A DNA stretch of 64,000 bases from Glossina fuscipes (lineage: Eukaryota > Arthropoda > Insecta > Diptera > Glossinidae). The notes below the pieces were generated by a model. The model had not been told where the DNA came from. It made no database searches and saw only the letters and a list, made by a program, of their open reading frames with translations. Where the stretch lies: the NCBI RefSeq assembly GCF_014805625.2, contig NW_023998422.1, forward strand, positions 10,293,264-10,357,263, given 5' to 3'. The position numbers and the translations under genes are program-made. Of this stretch, positions 27,656 through 40,539 are shown piece by piece (the first letter of the stretch is position 1; every line of letters starts with the position of its first letter).

Positions 27656-28059
27656 TGTATTTATAACAGTAAAATATTCGAAATTTAAAGATACTTACCA
27701 CTAGCGTGTTCGCTATTAATTTTATTAGAATTGAATACATTTTTAAAAACAGGAAAATGTTTGAAATTTCCATCCCCGTTTATAAGCAGAAAGTTTTTTC
27801 AAAAGCAAGCCTAAGTATAAAGACTGCTTCAAATTTTCCTATAGCATATAGAGTAGAATTCTAAAATGCTCAACACATACACTGTTTAAGAGCAAGAATC
27901 CGTTATCTTCTGCACAGTTTAGCAGCCATAAAAAAAATCGTAGTAGAAGAGAAGTAAGTCTATATTATCACTTATATAACAAAATAATAATAATTATATG
28001 TATATCACTTATATAAGATGAGGAGTACGTTAGGCAGGGTAAATAGAAATTTGTCAAAA

Positions 28060-28370
28060 GATATCTTCTTCTTTATACCCAACACTGTAAGTAAGATGGA
28101 GGAATATTTATTTTGTTTTTTCCCACAACGTATGTAACACACAAAGGAAATTTCAGAGATCCTGTAAAGTATACACATTCTTGATAAGCATGACATTATG
28201 AGTTGATTTAGCCCTGTCTGTTCGTCTGTGCATCTGTGTGGCGTGTTTTGTAGGCAATCTCCTGGTCGCAAAAATGAAGATAACGCCTCCATATTTAGTG
28301 GAAACATTGAAAGTTTTTGCACACAGGTTGGTATTGAATATGGATCAAATCGGTCGGAGCGGAAGCGCTC
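28060..28370. repeat. Family B interspersed repeat, opposite orientation to the 9.0-kb copy
   Basis: Begins TTTATACCCAACACTG. It has TTCAGAGATCCTGTAAAGTA, ATTCTTGATAAGCATGACAT, GTCTGTTCGTCTGTGCATC and GTGGAAACATTGAAAGTTT. Confidence 0.6.
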
Positions 28371-29079
28371 AATGGAGCGTGAACTGAACGCAACTCCTAC
28401 TTGTTTTACATTTGAGAGTTTTGTCTAAAGTCGCTAATGAAGAAGAATCAACACACAGTGAAATGAAAACTACTTTGCTTAAGCAATGCACATTAAGCAA
28501 AGGCAGTAAAACAGTGATAAATTTGAAGAGGTGTGATGAACCAGACATTAACCTTTAGTAAGTTGAATTAGAACAAATGTGAGCAGAAGTATTTACACCA
28601 AAATAAATTAAAAACCTATGCACTTTAGAGCACAACCCAAGAGCCCATTAATCCCATTAATCCAACAATAAGAATTACAATTTTGTCAATAATTTTTAAA
28701 TTAATTACTTTAATTACTCTGTAAGTAAAATTCACTAAGGTACCAAAAGCACCTTTACATCGATATGGCCCTTTGGCAAAAATCTTCCAACTAATTTCAT
28801 TCCTACAATTATACTTTGGTTGAAGGCTTATTGGGAACACTATTTGAAATGTTAAGATGGTAGTGGAAGGACCCCCTACACAGCTAAATAATTTGTCAGC
28901 TGATCGACGTATAACATCTGAAACGAAAGTCAACAGTTGGCCTAACGTTCAAATCAAGTATCAAGCGAACCTGGTAAACACCTTCAAGATGGCAGCAGTG
29001 TTACTAATCAACTGTTCACAGTAAGTTAAAGTCAACAGGTTTTATGTGATATCGGAAATGTACGCAAATCGCTAATTTG

Positions 29080-29900
29080 AACGAACCTTTTGTACCCATC
29101 ACCGTTTCCCTAAAAAAGACTAAAAAAAGGAAAAGAAACAAATTTGCATACTCTATAATAATAAGTGGGCTCGGTTCATCTTTCCTATTTTCAGAATAAA
29201 AGTGGAAATTTATCTGATGCATGTGCTTTGCTTTATGAGTAGCAAAAAAAAAAACGTGCAGGTGCTCACCGTCTTCTTGCCGGTGTTGTTGTTCTAATTC
29301 TGTTGCCAATATTTGCGAACGGAAGAATATTTACTACAGATGCTTCACAGATAGCCAGATGGACATGGGCATGGGTAAGTGCATTCGGAATTTGGAACTG
29401 ACCAAGACTTCATTTTATATACTCTATTGGGTTTTTGAAGCCTACTTCAGCGCATTATATAAATATTAAAAAAGAAATGAAATTTTGATACACTATAATA
29501 CGACGTAGGCGTGGTAAATTTTTTTCCAGTTCTGTACAAATACTGCAGCATCACCCATAGGACAAACGTTCAACTTTTTGTTGATTCATCTGCCGGAGTT
29601 TACGAATAGTGAGAAACAAACCAATTTTACCTTCCATTTAAAAAACAGGGGCATTCTCAGTTTTCGTCGTACCGACTCGACCCATTTTCACTACCAATCT
29701 ACGTGCAAGAACTTCCAATTTCTATGGAAGCCAGGAAAATGCTTACGACAAGTACTACACAGACGGACTGACAAACCGAGCAAACGGACAAACGGGTATG
29801 CTTAAATCGATTCCGAATGTGATCAAGCATATATATTCACTTTGTAAGATCTTTGAAATTTCGTTTCCTTCAACCGCCGTTGATGGGTACAAAGAAACAA
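29080..29900. repeat. Family B interspersed repeat(s)
   Basis: Has TTGTACCCATCACCG, TATCTGATGCATGTGC, CATCACCCATAGGACAAACG, ACAAACGGGTATGCTTAAAT and TGATCAAGCATATATATTCA, in the same order as at 9.0 kb. Confidence 0.6.
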
Positions 29901-30586
29901 AAAACTACACCAAAAGGTTTTAATCCATATATTGTTACTTATTAGGGAGATGGGCATAGATTTTCAAATGATATCCAAAGTTGACGTTCGCATGGAATAG
30001 ACGACATCCGTGTTGATTAACTCTCGGTGAAAATTTTCACGTTTACCATTTATTTCATCGAGATATGCGGGCTTTCTCTTAAGGCTTAAGAAGCACTGAT
30101 GAGAATTTGCCGACTTTCGCCAGAAAAGAAATATAAAAGACATAGATAAATCGTGTGTAAAATCTAATACATATACTTAAAGGTCGATTAATGAAAAATT
30201 TCTCAAAACATAGAACTAACATAGGACTAATTATTACTTTGCCAATTTCGTTGTAGCTCTAGTGTTAAAGACTTGCAAACTTAAATTGTTATTGCTTTGC
30301 AGACGGCTCATGTGTTACCTTTAATCAAATTTTTATAATTAAGCTTTACATACTTACAGTGGCATCTTGGGCTCTATTATGCGAACTGGTACAGAAATGT
30401 AAGCCAAATGAAGCTTAAAGGACTTGAAAGCGAATCACAGAGAAAAAGAAAAAACATATTTATGCTATGTAATTGTTATGAACCTAAAGAGAATCTTCCC
30501 TCTATAGCTTTTTGTTCTTTCTTTTACCAATAAACCGACATTAGGCTTATAAGGTATAGCCGGATATATACGTGAATATATTTTTG

Positions 30587-30589
<3 letters not shown>

Positions 30590-30624
<35 letters not shown>
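30590..30624. repeat. (AT)n microsatellite
   Basis: About 17 AT units; similar shorter runs lie at 30849, 32865 and 34352. Confidence 0.9.
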
Positions 30625-30627
<3 letters not shown>

Positions 30628-30974
30628 TATAGTATCAAGCCGGTAAAATTTGCAGAACAAAACAAAACAAGCGTTAATAGAGCAGACAAACAAATAAAGC
30701 GAAAACACACCATGAAATGCAAAAATATTCACATGCCAACGGGCCTACATACGTTGAAAGAAAACGACACAAATGCACATGAGTCACATACCAAAACATA
30801 CCAATCAGCCAACACAACACAAAAGGCCATGTGCAATCAACGAGTATATAATATATATATATATATATATAACTATATATGTAAGCATGTAAAAAGGAAA
30901 AAAAAAATTCACAAAATACACATTAACAACAATAAGAACAACAAAATCAAGACCTACAAGCCTACCAAACGTAA

Positions 30975-30981
30975 GACAAAC

Positions 30982-31030
<49 letters not shown>
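30975..31030. repeat. (GACA)n microsatellite
   Basis: About 11 GACA units with flanking ACAAACAGATA variants. It is the perfect long version of the short GTCY (GACR) runs found inside family A and B repeats. Confidence 0.95.
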
Positions 31031-31366
31031 ATAACAGCCAACAATGATTTCGCTGAACAGTATTAGTCGTCGGCCAAGCCCCATTCGCACCCGCAAACGT
31101 CTTCACAACCCACTCCCGTTTAACTTGCACGAGACAAGGCTACAAAGCTTTTCACATAATAATAGCTTTTCTCTACTGCTCTATGACGTCTGCTGAACAC
31201 AACTTGAGAGCACGTGTTTGCTTTCATGTAAAAACTCTTAATGTAACGGGGTTCGTAGTGATAGCGATATGTAGTACATTAACAGAACTCGCATGTGTTG
31301 GTAAACACCGACACATGAATAACTTTAAACATTTGTTGAGTGTCTGTTAGAATTCAATTTATTCGG

Positions 31367-31400
31367 GTGTGTGTGTGTGTGTGTGTATGTGTGTGTGCGT
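31367..31400. repeat. (GT)n microsatellite
   Basis: GT run broken by one AT and one GC. Confidence 0.9.
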
Positions 31401-32214
31401 ATATGTAAATATATGTATGTAAATACTTGTAAGCTCGTTTAGAAAATATCGCAGACATTTATTGGTCCGTCGATTTAGTTGGTTGGTGCAGCTGGTAATC
31501 AACTGGTGAACGACACAGCAACATCAGCCTGTATATATATATATGTATATATATGTATACAAATTTGCGTATATTTAATATAGTTATGAGAAGAGTGCTT
31601 AACTTCATGTTGTTATGCTTGATGTTTTTCTACTGTATTCGCTTATAAACATATCGCAGCTTTAACTCTATGTCGGCTTTCCTCTCACTCTCTCTCTCTC
31701 TCTCTCTTACCGCGCAAATAGAATTCTATAGTTAATCTGAAATAAAAATCAACATTTATTTGTACATGTGTTTAAATAAACTTTAAAGCAAGACAAAGAA
31801 AAACTTTGTTTAATTTTACAACATTTTCAAGTACTTTTCGACATAGGCACACATTTATTTACACAGGTTTGGAATAACACTGCTTAAAGGGCCTCACACA
31901 TTAAATAGATTTTTCAAAAAGTCTAAACAAAGGTCATTAGTTCTCCTTCTTCTTATATAACGTAATGTAGTAATGTAGCGGTAACGTGGTATGGAATCAT
32001 AAACATTTGATTTTATAAATACATAAAATACATGGACTAAGGAAATGGCATCACTGCGAACGGTGTTGTGCCTGCGTAGCGAAACTTGAGACGAAACCTT
32101 TATTATGTCAGGCGAATGGAAAATTTGAAAATCCTCTGCGGGTAATGAATTTTTTTCTTGAAATTTTTTCCTTTTTCCAGAAGAGACCGTCTGCGTGCTA
32201 TGAGAGTCTGCTAA

Positions 32215-32395
32215 GTAGTTCTACCAGCTGATTTCTAACCACCAAGCCCGAATTCGCGTATTCTAATCTCAGGTGCAATGAAGTTTTCTTTTTTCGTAGT
32301 TATAGTGCTCAGTCGGTAAAGGCACACATCCGCTAGTCCGCGGCCAACACTTTCCTATTTTTTTCTCTTCCCTATCTTCTCTCTGAACGACGGAA
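32215..32395 (+). mobile_element. SINE-like repeat, family 2 (copy 1)
   Basis: It shares with three minus-strand copies (35.3, 39.0 and 44.1 kb) a tRNA-like head (CGTATTCTAATCTC as a degenerate B box). The body motif is GTGCTCAGTCGGTAAAGGC, followed by CTAGTCCGCGGCCAAC and a pyrimidine-rich stretch. GCTCAGTCGGTAAAGG itself resembles a tRNA D-arm, so the unit may be built from two tRNA-like parts. Confidence 0.5.
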
Positions 32396-32429
32396 ATCTC
32401 CTTAGATCTTAGTCATGTTAAGAAAAAAA

Positions 32430-32812
32430 AACTTCTGTAACACACTCGCAGATGTCTTGGGAAGCTATTTATATAGTATCTTTATATCGTTAGACAGGGG
32501 TAATCCGTACTGCAAAGCGATTATCACAAACCATTTCGAACTTGTCCTCGCCCAAGCTTCTCCAGAGCACGATATTCAATTTCATAACACCGCCTCGTGT
32601 GTGCTTCTGGCCGCACATTCACACAAACTGTAATGAGGCTTTTCAGTCTTCTCTTAGCAGATCGTTATCTGAGATACCCATATTTTTCAGGCGATACTTA
32701 CGCCGTTAAAGTCATCTACGGAGAAACCCGTTTTGTCCGTTGCAAGTGCAGTCATGAGTTTTGCTTTATGTGCAATAATGACTGCCATGATCCCGGTATA
32801 TTTACATGATAT
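32430..32812 (+). pseudogene. Fragment of an Ariadne-like RBR E3 ubiquitin ligase (IBR domain)
   Basis: The frame ending at 32809 reads TYAVKVIYGETRFVRCKC and then SHEFCFMCNNDCHDP. This has the Cys/His spacing and wording of the IBR (in-between-RING) domain of RBR ubiquitin ligases, where Ariadne has TYAVKV..., CKCGH.FCF.C and WHDP. Upstream, the expected first zinc-ligand pair of the IBR (WCP...C) is missing: LRYPYFSGDTYAVKV replaces it. The preceding ~200 bp has stops and only faint resemblance to the RING1-IBR linker. A possible splice donor (G|GTATAT) follows HDP, but I found no matching downstream exon with the rest of the IBR and RING2. I read it as a decayed duplicate or retrocopy rather than a working ligase. 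It could instead be one exon of a diverged gene with distant partners. Confidence 0.5.
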
Positions 32813-32819
32813 AATTTAT

Positions 32820-34880
32820 AAAACTCATTTGCTCTCGTCCTATTTCACTAGATATAAATAAATATATATATATATATAAATTTTGAAAAAATCAAACGTT
32901 TATTTTTTTGGTGTAGGTTGCTTGTTCTTCCATATTTTAACGGAGTTATGACCCACCTGGAATCCAATGACCAAGCTCCAGTGGCTCATTCGGTACACTG
33001 GGAAATTTTCGAAATCTTTTCGCTTTCGGTTGTCCTACATTATCCTTTAAAATGATTTGTTAATTTAATTAATGCATCTTTTAAACATTGTATGCTTGGA
33101 GAATAGACTAAAAAGCAAATTTTGTTCATATAAAATGCTTGCAAATATCAAATGGTAGTAACCCGTCAACCCGCACTTCTTTTGCATGAAAACATTCACC
33201 AGAACTGTAGAATACCTTAAGGGCGCGAAAAAGTGAATTGCGCTACCTCGGGGAAACTCAATAGCAAAAATTTGCCCTATAGAATTTTTATAACGTCTCT
33301 GGGTTTCTATGGGTAAGTGTATGTGAACGAGTCAGGATCAGAGGAAACAAATTTCTTCGGCATATATTGATTAACAAAAGAAAGGAGAATTTATTATAAT
33401 AGAAAAAAATTAGTTGAAAAAAATTAAATGTGTAATGTTAATTAAATTAATTGCTAATTAATAATTAATTCATTTTGTTATTTTAAATGAAAGTAACTTA
33501 ATAGTAAACAGAGGATATAAAAAAAATCAATTTGCATAAAATAATAACGACTTGCGTGATACACCGTCGGAAGCGCTTCCCTCGTTTACACTTTGTCGCA
33601 TAAATTACACTGTAAAAGCAATGACTAATAAATTTAAAAGTAAAACTGTAAATCCTATCCTCTACGTTGAATTATCTGCTTCGCGTGTAGCTCGAACAAC
33701 CAGTTGATGAGTATCAGTTGGAAAGGCATTTGCAAGAATGCACAAAATTCATCAATTTTTAGTCTCTCAGTAATATGTAAAAATATATTCCCAGCGATAA
33801 TGCAGACTCTTTGGATCCTTCCAAGATTTTCTAATTCTTTTCTTAATTGACTGGCATCTGGTTCTTTTCTCTGCTTGCATTAGCAGTTACTCTCATTTTC
33901 AAAGCCAATCACCTTCAGCGCTTCCCCTTTATATACATTTTTTTTTTTTTTTTTTTTGGTTTTCTTAATTAAAACACAACTGTACATATATAGCGTTTTC
34001 TTATTAGAAACTAATTATTGAAAACTAAAATCCGGAGAATTATATGTTTTCTTTGCATTCTTTTTAATATTATGTTGTTGTTGTTGTTGTTTTTTTTTTT
34101 TTGTTCACTCAACTGAATTGAAAAAGTTCAAGAATTTAATGAATTTTTCTTCTCTTTTTTTTTTTAGGCTAACTTGATTTAGTACAATAGCTCTTGATTT
34201 GCGTAACGCGATAGTAAAGTCCTTTCCAACCTGCATTAGTCGCTCAAGACTTATTCATCAGAAATTCAAAGCGTATCGTTCCACAACTGCTCTATTTGCC
34301 CGGGTTGCAGCTGTCGAGGAAAACATCCGATTAAAACGGAATATATTTTATAATATATATATATATATATATATATGAAGAAACTACATATAATTTTAGT
34401 TAACCTTAACCTATTACAACATGTTGACAAACACATGCACCGAAAACATAACAGAAAAGCAAGAGTTGATCATTGCATTTATCATTGACACGTGAATGTA
34501 AACAAACCTATTTCTGAAGACAAGCTAAAGATGAACTGAAAATGAAGGTATGAAACTTTACGTCGGCTAAGACGCTACCAATCTATGAAAAAGGAAGGTT
34601 CTGCAATGATTTGATCACAGCATCACATTCTATGTATGTAGGGATTTATCATTTCAAACATGCGCAAAAAAACTCTTTGCAGTTGCTGTTCCCTCAGTTG
34701 ATTGAATGAAAATACTTTGGAAAATTTGAACGCATTCTGTCAATCAGTGCATTATTTACACCTACTGTTTTTTTTAAACATATCTTTCAGTTCTTTCCAA
34801 TTTTTGAAACGAAAAAATAAATGAAAGAAAAGTTTTGTTTTAACTTTTCTGCTCTCACTAAAAGTTCGAGAGTCATGTCA
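32820..34880. other. No recognisable gene
   Basis: A+T-rich with T runs (33939, 34090), a (GTT)n tract at about 34074 and an (AT)n tract at about 34350. Confidence 0.55.
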
Positions 34881-34884
34881 ATGC

Positions 34885-35300
34885 AAATGTTATAAAAGTT
34901 ACTCTTTGACTATTGCATTATTGCAAAAACTTTTACTGACTTGAAAATGAGTGAAATATCTGAAGAAATATGCCACGTAATGCTTTGTTACTCTAAAAAA
35001 GGTGAAAATGCTACAAAAGAAAAAAGAAAAATTTTTGAAGTGTACGGCAAGCATGTTATGAGTGAATGAAGGACCCAGGAGGGCTTTGCTCGATTCAGTT
35101 CTGAAAATTTCAATGTCGTAGATGTACATCGCAGTCACTGAAAATGTCGATGAAATTTTGCAACTGGTGGAGCAAGATCGACACGTAAGCTGTCAGAGAA
35201 TTGACCACACATAACCACTCGGAATGATTTGAAAAGAGCAGGCTCCAAAGAGAAGCCTGAAGCTGCGGAAATATCGCGGTTACTTTTTAATATAACCTAA
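34885..35300 (+). mobile_element. mariner-family fragment (5' end and N-terminal DNA-binding part)
   Basis: From an ATG at about 34947 the frame reads MSEISEE, then YSKKGENATKEKRKIFEVYG, RTQEGFARFSSENFNV and VDEILQLVEQDRHVSCQRI across stops and frameshifts. This is the paired HTH region of mariner transposases (K.A..A...I..VYGE..., W..RF..G.F, LVE.DRH.S...I). The catalytic domain is absent. A copy with the same start lies at 50.5-50.9 kb on the other strand. Confidence 0.75.
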
Positions 35301-35334
35301 TGTCATATTACAATATATATATATATATATATGA

Positions 35335-35590
35335 CGAATAACTCAGGGGATGTCTGACATATAAGCGACAAGGTAATGGCCAGAGAGTAGAAGGAGAGGA
35401 GACAGGTCTGAGCCGTGGTCCAGTGGGTCTTTGCCAAATAAGTAAACATCATATCCTTACTGATTAAGCACTCGCTCTCGCACTCGCTTAAGCTGCGACC
35501 ATGTACGGTATAGGACATTGAAATTTGAACACCGACTTGGTAGTCGTGAATCCTATCTACTCGACTACGCAGCAGAATTGACTCAAACGA
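35335..35590 (-). mobile_element. SINE-like repeat, family 2 (copy 2)
   Basis: On the minus strand it reads TCGAGTAGATAGGATTCACG, then the B-box-like GGTGTTCAAATTTC. Next come GTGCTTAATCAGTAAGG, CCACTGGACCACGGCTC, CTCTGGCCATTACC and CATCCCCTGAGTTATTCGTC, and it ends in an (AT)n tract at about 35312-35332. The last segments match the 39.0-kb copy closely. Confidence 0.55.
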
Positions 35591-35599
35591 TTGGTTTGA

Positions 35600-37127
35600 A
35601 GTCCTTTTCGAAGTCCTTCCATCACATTATAACTGCGGAGGTAAACCCTGCGCGCAGCTATCTAAACATGAAGCCCTTCACATATATTCACTGCAGGCCG
35701 CACCTAAAGCAACTTGAAAAAAAGGTGTAGAGGACTGAGACAACCGTTATAGTAACTCTAATGTAAAAGCACTGAGACTACCTTGATATTTGAGCTTACG
35801 AAACTAAAATTTAACGGATAAATTTTTTAGATCCTTTAAAAATTCAAGGTTATATTTAGACATGACAGGAGGACGGCACAAATTGCGCTAAAGACGCCAA
35901 CGGCAAGTAAACGACTCTTTAAACTTAGAGTACAAAGATTGCATCGATCAATGAAGTTAGGACAAAGTTCGAATGCCGTTCCAAGAAAAATAAAAAGACC
36001 AATCGACGAACAACAGTAAACTAAAAGTAATTGACTTTAATCAAACGAGACATTACAAACCTCTTACAAATTCAGCATACATCCATGACCGTAGGTGTAC
36101 TAATAAAATGAATTCCAAGCCACAAGTACCGGCCTTACTTAATAAAAGTGATAAAAAATAATTGCGAGCTTAAACAAAACATATCCGATCGAAGCCAGAC
36201 TTGCCAGAGTTGCAAGTTAAGACGAGTGTTAATTCGTTTAGAATGTAAATAAGAAGAAGCTATGAATTGCATGAATTGAATGAAGATATCCAAAAGGTGC
36301 AGGACTTTTTGGTGAAGGCGCGCCCCGAAAATTAAAAATGCCTTTCACCCTTTATTCGAACATTTTCCGCCTTTGCGTCGATTTAATAAACACCCTTAGC
36401 CATAACTCATTCACTCACAAATGTTGTCAAAGATAGATTTTTTTTTTATTTCTTTGCTTTTGCTTGCTGAAATGAATTCATATGAATTGTCGCAAATTGA
36501 TTCTTATCTGGACTGAAGTGGATATACAATGCCATTTACATATATCTATACATCTATATGCGACACACATTCTTATGATATCAATCAGATTTAATGTATG
36601 AATATGCAAACAGACAAAAACTATTCGTCGTAGATATTAATGTTGTTGTTGTTGTTATTGCTTTGTGTTTACTTTGTTTACTCATGAAAACTTAATTATG
36701 TTTTGGGCTTAAATTTTTCGCTTGTTTTTAACAATTTTCTGTTGTCTTCATATTCATCATGCGTCATAGATTTTGCAAAAGCAAATATTAGCAGCAATTG
36801 GCACGCGTTACGTTGCATGCAACACATGCGCCGCCTTCCATGATAAACGCACACACACAAACACACACAAACAAATAAGCATGCTTATATATAGTTTGTA
36901 AGTATGTTTAGTTTATATCTATCTGCCCAGTTGTCTGTACTGAGTGGGCTGACAATTGATTTGACATTTGTTAATATATTAATTCATACGGTTGCCTGGT
37001 TGCTTGCTTGCTTGTTTGCCTGCTTGCTTGCTGGATTGTTTCGGTTTATTTGCTTGCATTCTTGCTGTTGGTTAGTAAAATATTTCAATGCTTTGTTGAT
37101 TAGAGTTATAGGAATACTAACATCTAG

Positions 37128-37158
<31 letters not shown>

Positions 37159-38185
37159 AACACTGACGTATGTATATATGTTTTTGTATGCCTTTGTGTT
37201 GTCTGGTTATCGTAATCTGCTGATTCAGTATTTAAAACTTTAGCACGTGTGCCAACTTCTCTGTTTTTTATTTTTTTTTATTTTTTTTTTTTTGTTTTTC
37301 TTTTTGAATTTCTCGTGCGCCCTCTCTCCCGATCTTTTTTCAAAATATTAAGTTATGCGTAATTTTTAATTCATGTTAAAGGGCTGATGAAAAAATTTTA
37401 AATGACAGAACAATGCTTATGTGCGCGTTTATTTTTTTCTTTTAAACTATTTACAGGATCTATTAACTTGATTGTTCTGGTTTCCCACGTAAAAAAAAAC
37501 AGAACACACAAAAAAACAAAAATAAATAAATAAATAAATAAAATGAAATTTTATCTTTTATTATCGTGACTATGTTTTTCATATCAAAAAAGATAAATCA
37601 ATTAAATAGTTGCTGGAATGTATTACTTCACTACGTCACAATGCCATTTTAAATTGTATGTGGGCTGAGGGCTGCGAGCTGCTCTTCTATCTTTTATCTT
37701 TTTCCATTTTCACTCGTTTTGGTCATGATACACCAAAAATTACGCATTATTTTCATGCGAAAACACACTTTTCGTGCAAGTCTGTATACTCGAAGATGCC
37801 AAAAAAACATTACATGCCGCCAAATGCCAAATTTAGGAAACTTAGAGTGCTTCCTAAAAATTATAGAAATTAAACTTCCTTTACATGCAAGGACTGGCTT
37901 TTCATGATAACCCCTGCACTTGTTTATGGGTTTTGTGAATGGTTTATGTGATCCAAACTACGTATCGTTAACTTTTTTATGTGTATTACTACTAAACACC
38001 AATTCTCATCATGAAATATTAAATACTAAACAGTTTTCTAATACACTAACTATTCATGAGAAATCTTAGATGAAGCGGGGTCCAAGAACCACGTGGTTCA
38101 AATCTAGTCTACTTAAGTTTGATGTCAAATTACTATCATGAACAAATTTTCATTATAAAATATTAACAATGGTAGGTAAATCCCT
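35600..38185. other. No recognisable gene
   Basis: Holds (GTT)n near 36641, the TTGC-type repeat at 37.0 kb, a CA/AT tract at 37130, and otherwise featureless A+T-rich sequence. Confidence 0.55.
37000..37042. repeat. (TTGC)n/(TTGCC)n imperfect microsatellite
   Basis: Repeated CTTG units with TTTG and CCTG variants. Confidence 0.8.
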
Positions 38186-38189
38186 CGGT

Positions 38190-38615
38190 TGCTGAGAATC
38201 CTTGTATACGCTGATATCCAAAAAATGGACCTAAGTTGTCCAAATTCAGTAAGGTTGATTCCTTTGTGCTTGTACTACTATAAAACAATTTTCGCCACGA
38301 AATATCGAAAATTATACCTTTTCACAACGTAAAGATTCAGTTTTCTTAAGATCGGTTTCAATAGCGTTCGCGCTTGGGCCATGGACGTCATTGTGCGTAA
38401 TTTCTTAAAATGATCTTAAAAACTACAGCCTGTAGATCGAACACAAAAGAATAAGGACAAAATCGAACTAACAAATAAACTTAGAGCGATTCAGAAAGTG
38501 ATTCTAAAACGATCGGTATAATAGAAGATGACTCTATCCTAAACTCCTCTGGGTTTTACATACATCTGCACAAACTTGATATACCCTAGAAGTATGTAGG
38601 GCACAAAAAGGTAGG
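38190..38615 (+). repeat. Family A interspersed repeat, long form
   Basis: Has the long left part (TTCAGTAAGGTTGATTCC), ATAGCGTTCGCGCTTGGGCC and ACGATCGGTATAATAGAAG. The right end is degraded (GAAGTATGTAGGGCAC). Confidence 0.65.
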
Positions 38616-39004
38616 TGGGAAAACATATTTTGCTCCGCGGGTTGTATTTTTTGAAGTGAAAGCCGACTTGCGAATCAGTCCCCTCCCTTCCACTCGACAC
38701 GGACATTTTCTATTCTTTTATACCTTTCCAGACACACGTTTCTTTTATGCTACTTTTAAAGAAAATTGCAAAAGCCATTGCCTGCATTCGCTGCTCATAT
38801 TTCATGTGTAAAAACAAATCGTGACCGGTTTTTATATGAAACCTAAAACATTTATTTGAAAAGAATTGTGAGAAATCTCTTCTAAATGTTATATGTGCTA
38901 ACGCTCGCTACAGAATTTTCCGAGTTTTCTCATAGAATGAATCAATTCCGTATTGAAAAAAAAACCCGGTTTTTCAAGCCTGTACACGAGAGAATACATT
39001 GTTT

Positions 39005-39185
39005 GAAACAATCTATGACTAATCACTCAGGGGATGACGGCAACGGCCAGAAAGAAAAGGAGATGAGGAGATTAGTGAACGTGCAAGATTTGAACCATCG
39101 AACGCTTACATGGCAGTCGCGATTCTTATCTACTGGACGACTCGTACCAATGTCTTTTCGCCGCTTATCCACGAGAGAATACCTG
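39005..39185 (-). mobile_element. SINE-like repeat, family 2 (copy 3)
   Basis: On the minus strand the tRNA-like head is CCAGTAGATAAGAATCGCGA, followed by the good B box GATGGTTCAAATCTTGC. The tail is CTCATCTCCTTTTC, then CTGGCCGTTGCCGTCATCCC and CTGAGTGATTAGTC. It lacks the central GTGCTCAGTCGG part present in the other copies, so it is internally deleted. Confidence 0.55.
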
Positions 39186-39389
39186 ACCGACTCAACATCA
39201 AGCTTATAGTAAGAAAAAAATCTTATAATAATACAAACATAGATGTGAGATTCTAGGAAATGCTCTTTATAGGCGGACTTTCAAGACCACCAATTCGGCT
39301 CAAGGAAAAAATGCGAAAATACGAGACGCGACCCGCCATTATACATTGCAATCTTTCGTTTAATATAGTTAGTTATTCATAGAACGACC

Positions 39390-39660
39390 TTTCAAAATAA
39401 GTGGTCCGATCCGAATCATTTTCTATAGCGTTCGTCCCTGGGCCAAAATAAAAATTTGCATATCAATTTCATCTAATTGTTTGATAAAATTTGCGAACTG
39501 TACGTTGAAGACAAGACACACGGACAGACAAGCTTAGAATCACTTTCTGAATCGATCTGAATAATAAGAGGTGAATTCATCTCACTTTCTTTTAGATGCT
39601 GCATACATTCGCACAAACTTAATAGGCCCTTGTACCACAAGTGGTGCAGGATTTAAAGGA
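39390..39660 (+). repeat. Family A interspersed repeat
   Basis: Has ATAGCGTTCGTCCCTGGGCC, GGACAGACAAGCTTAGAATC and the right end ACCACAAGTGGTGCAGGA. Confidence 0.68.
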
Positions 39661-40149
39661 CATATATATATATATTTGTCTATGGATGGATCATGTTTAA
39701 ACCGAACAACATCAACGTGGTGAATATCCCAACAAAGATCCGCAAGTTGAAAGTCCCATTCATTGCGCAAATTTGTGTTTGAAGAATCATTCCTTAATCC
39801 AGATTTATTTTTGTATTGTAGCGATATTGAGCATCAACAACTATTTAAACAAACTGCAATCGTTACCCCATCTATATAAAGACACACATATATACGCATA
39901 TATACACAATAAGCTATCCTTATGTTGATTGAATGCATCTGTACTATGACTTACTATCGAATAACGTATACAAACTAGTGATGAGTTTTATTCAAAAGCG
40001 AATATAATTTATCTCTCATCCTTAAGTTACATGTGCAAGTTTCCTTTTATTTATTTAAATATCACGCCGTTAGTGTCATATTCTTTCTGTTGGGGGACAA
40101 TAATAGCTGCTGCTGTTTGCCTCACATTGCCATAACATCTGCGTATTTT

Positions 40150-40535
40150 TATATCCTACGCCACTTGGGGTACAAGCTTGTATGGATGTATGCAACATCC
40201 AAAGAAATTGTAACGAGGCTCACTTTTTAATCGTAGTTGCTTTCTGAATCGATGTAACTTCTGTCTGTCCGACTGACCTCCTGTAACGAGGCTCACTTTT
40301 TAATCGTAGTTACTTTTTGAATCGTTCCAAGTTCTGTCTGTCCGACTGTCCTCCCGATGCCTGTCCTTGTTTTATTGTATTCAGCCAGGTGCACCGACAT
40401 GCTTGTCATCAAGACCGAACGCTATTGAAAATGGTTCGCATCGGACCACTTTTTCAACCACTTCCAGTATAAGGCTTTGTATTAAAAAATCATTATATAA
40501 GCAACTGTGTTAAGCGCGGTCGTGTACTGGCCGGG
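40150..40535 (-). repeat. Family A interspersed repeat with a 73-bp tandem duplication
   Basis: Begins TATCCTACGCCACTTGGGGT. The 73-bp unit starting GTAACGAGGCTCACTT at 40210 is repeated at 40283 with a few differences, and each unit carries CTGTCTGTCCGACTG. The rest continues as ATTCAGCCAGGTGCAC and ATAAGGCTTTGTATT. Confidence 0.7.
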
Positions 40536-40539
40536 TCAC

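Larger units (their letters stand above)
29900..32210. other. Microsatellite-dense, no gene
   Basis: Contains (AT)n, (GACA)n, (GT)n and (TC)n (about 31685-31707) within 1.2 kb. The open frame at 30625-30987 is a by-product of low-complexity sequence. Confidence 0.6.

Noticed and set aside
30625..30987. 120-codon Lys/Thr/Asn-rich frame
   Set aside because: Made by microsatellite and A-rich sequence; it starts inside an (AT)n tract.
30975..31030. Regularly spaced GACA units as a possible CRISPR-like array
   Set aside because: Pure tetranucleotide microsatellite in a eukaryotic genome; no spacers.
32286..32335. tRNA gene suggested by GCTCAGTCGGTAAAGG
   Set aside because: No acceptor stem pairing or correctly spaced T-arm; it recurs in diverged repeats, so SINE-like.
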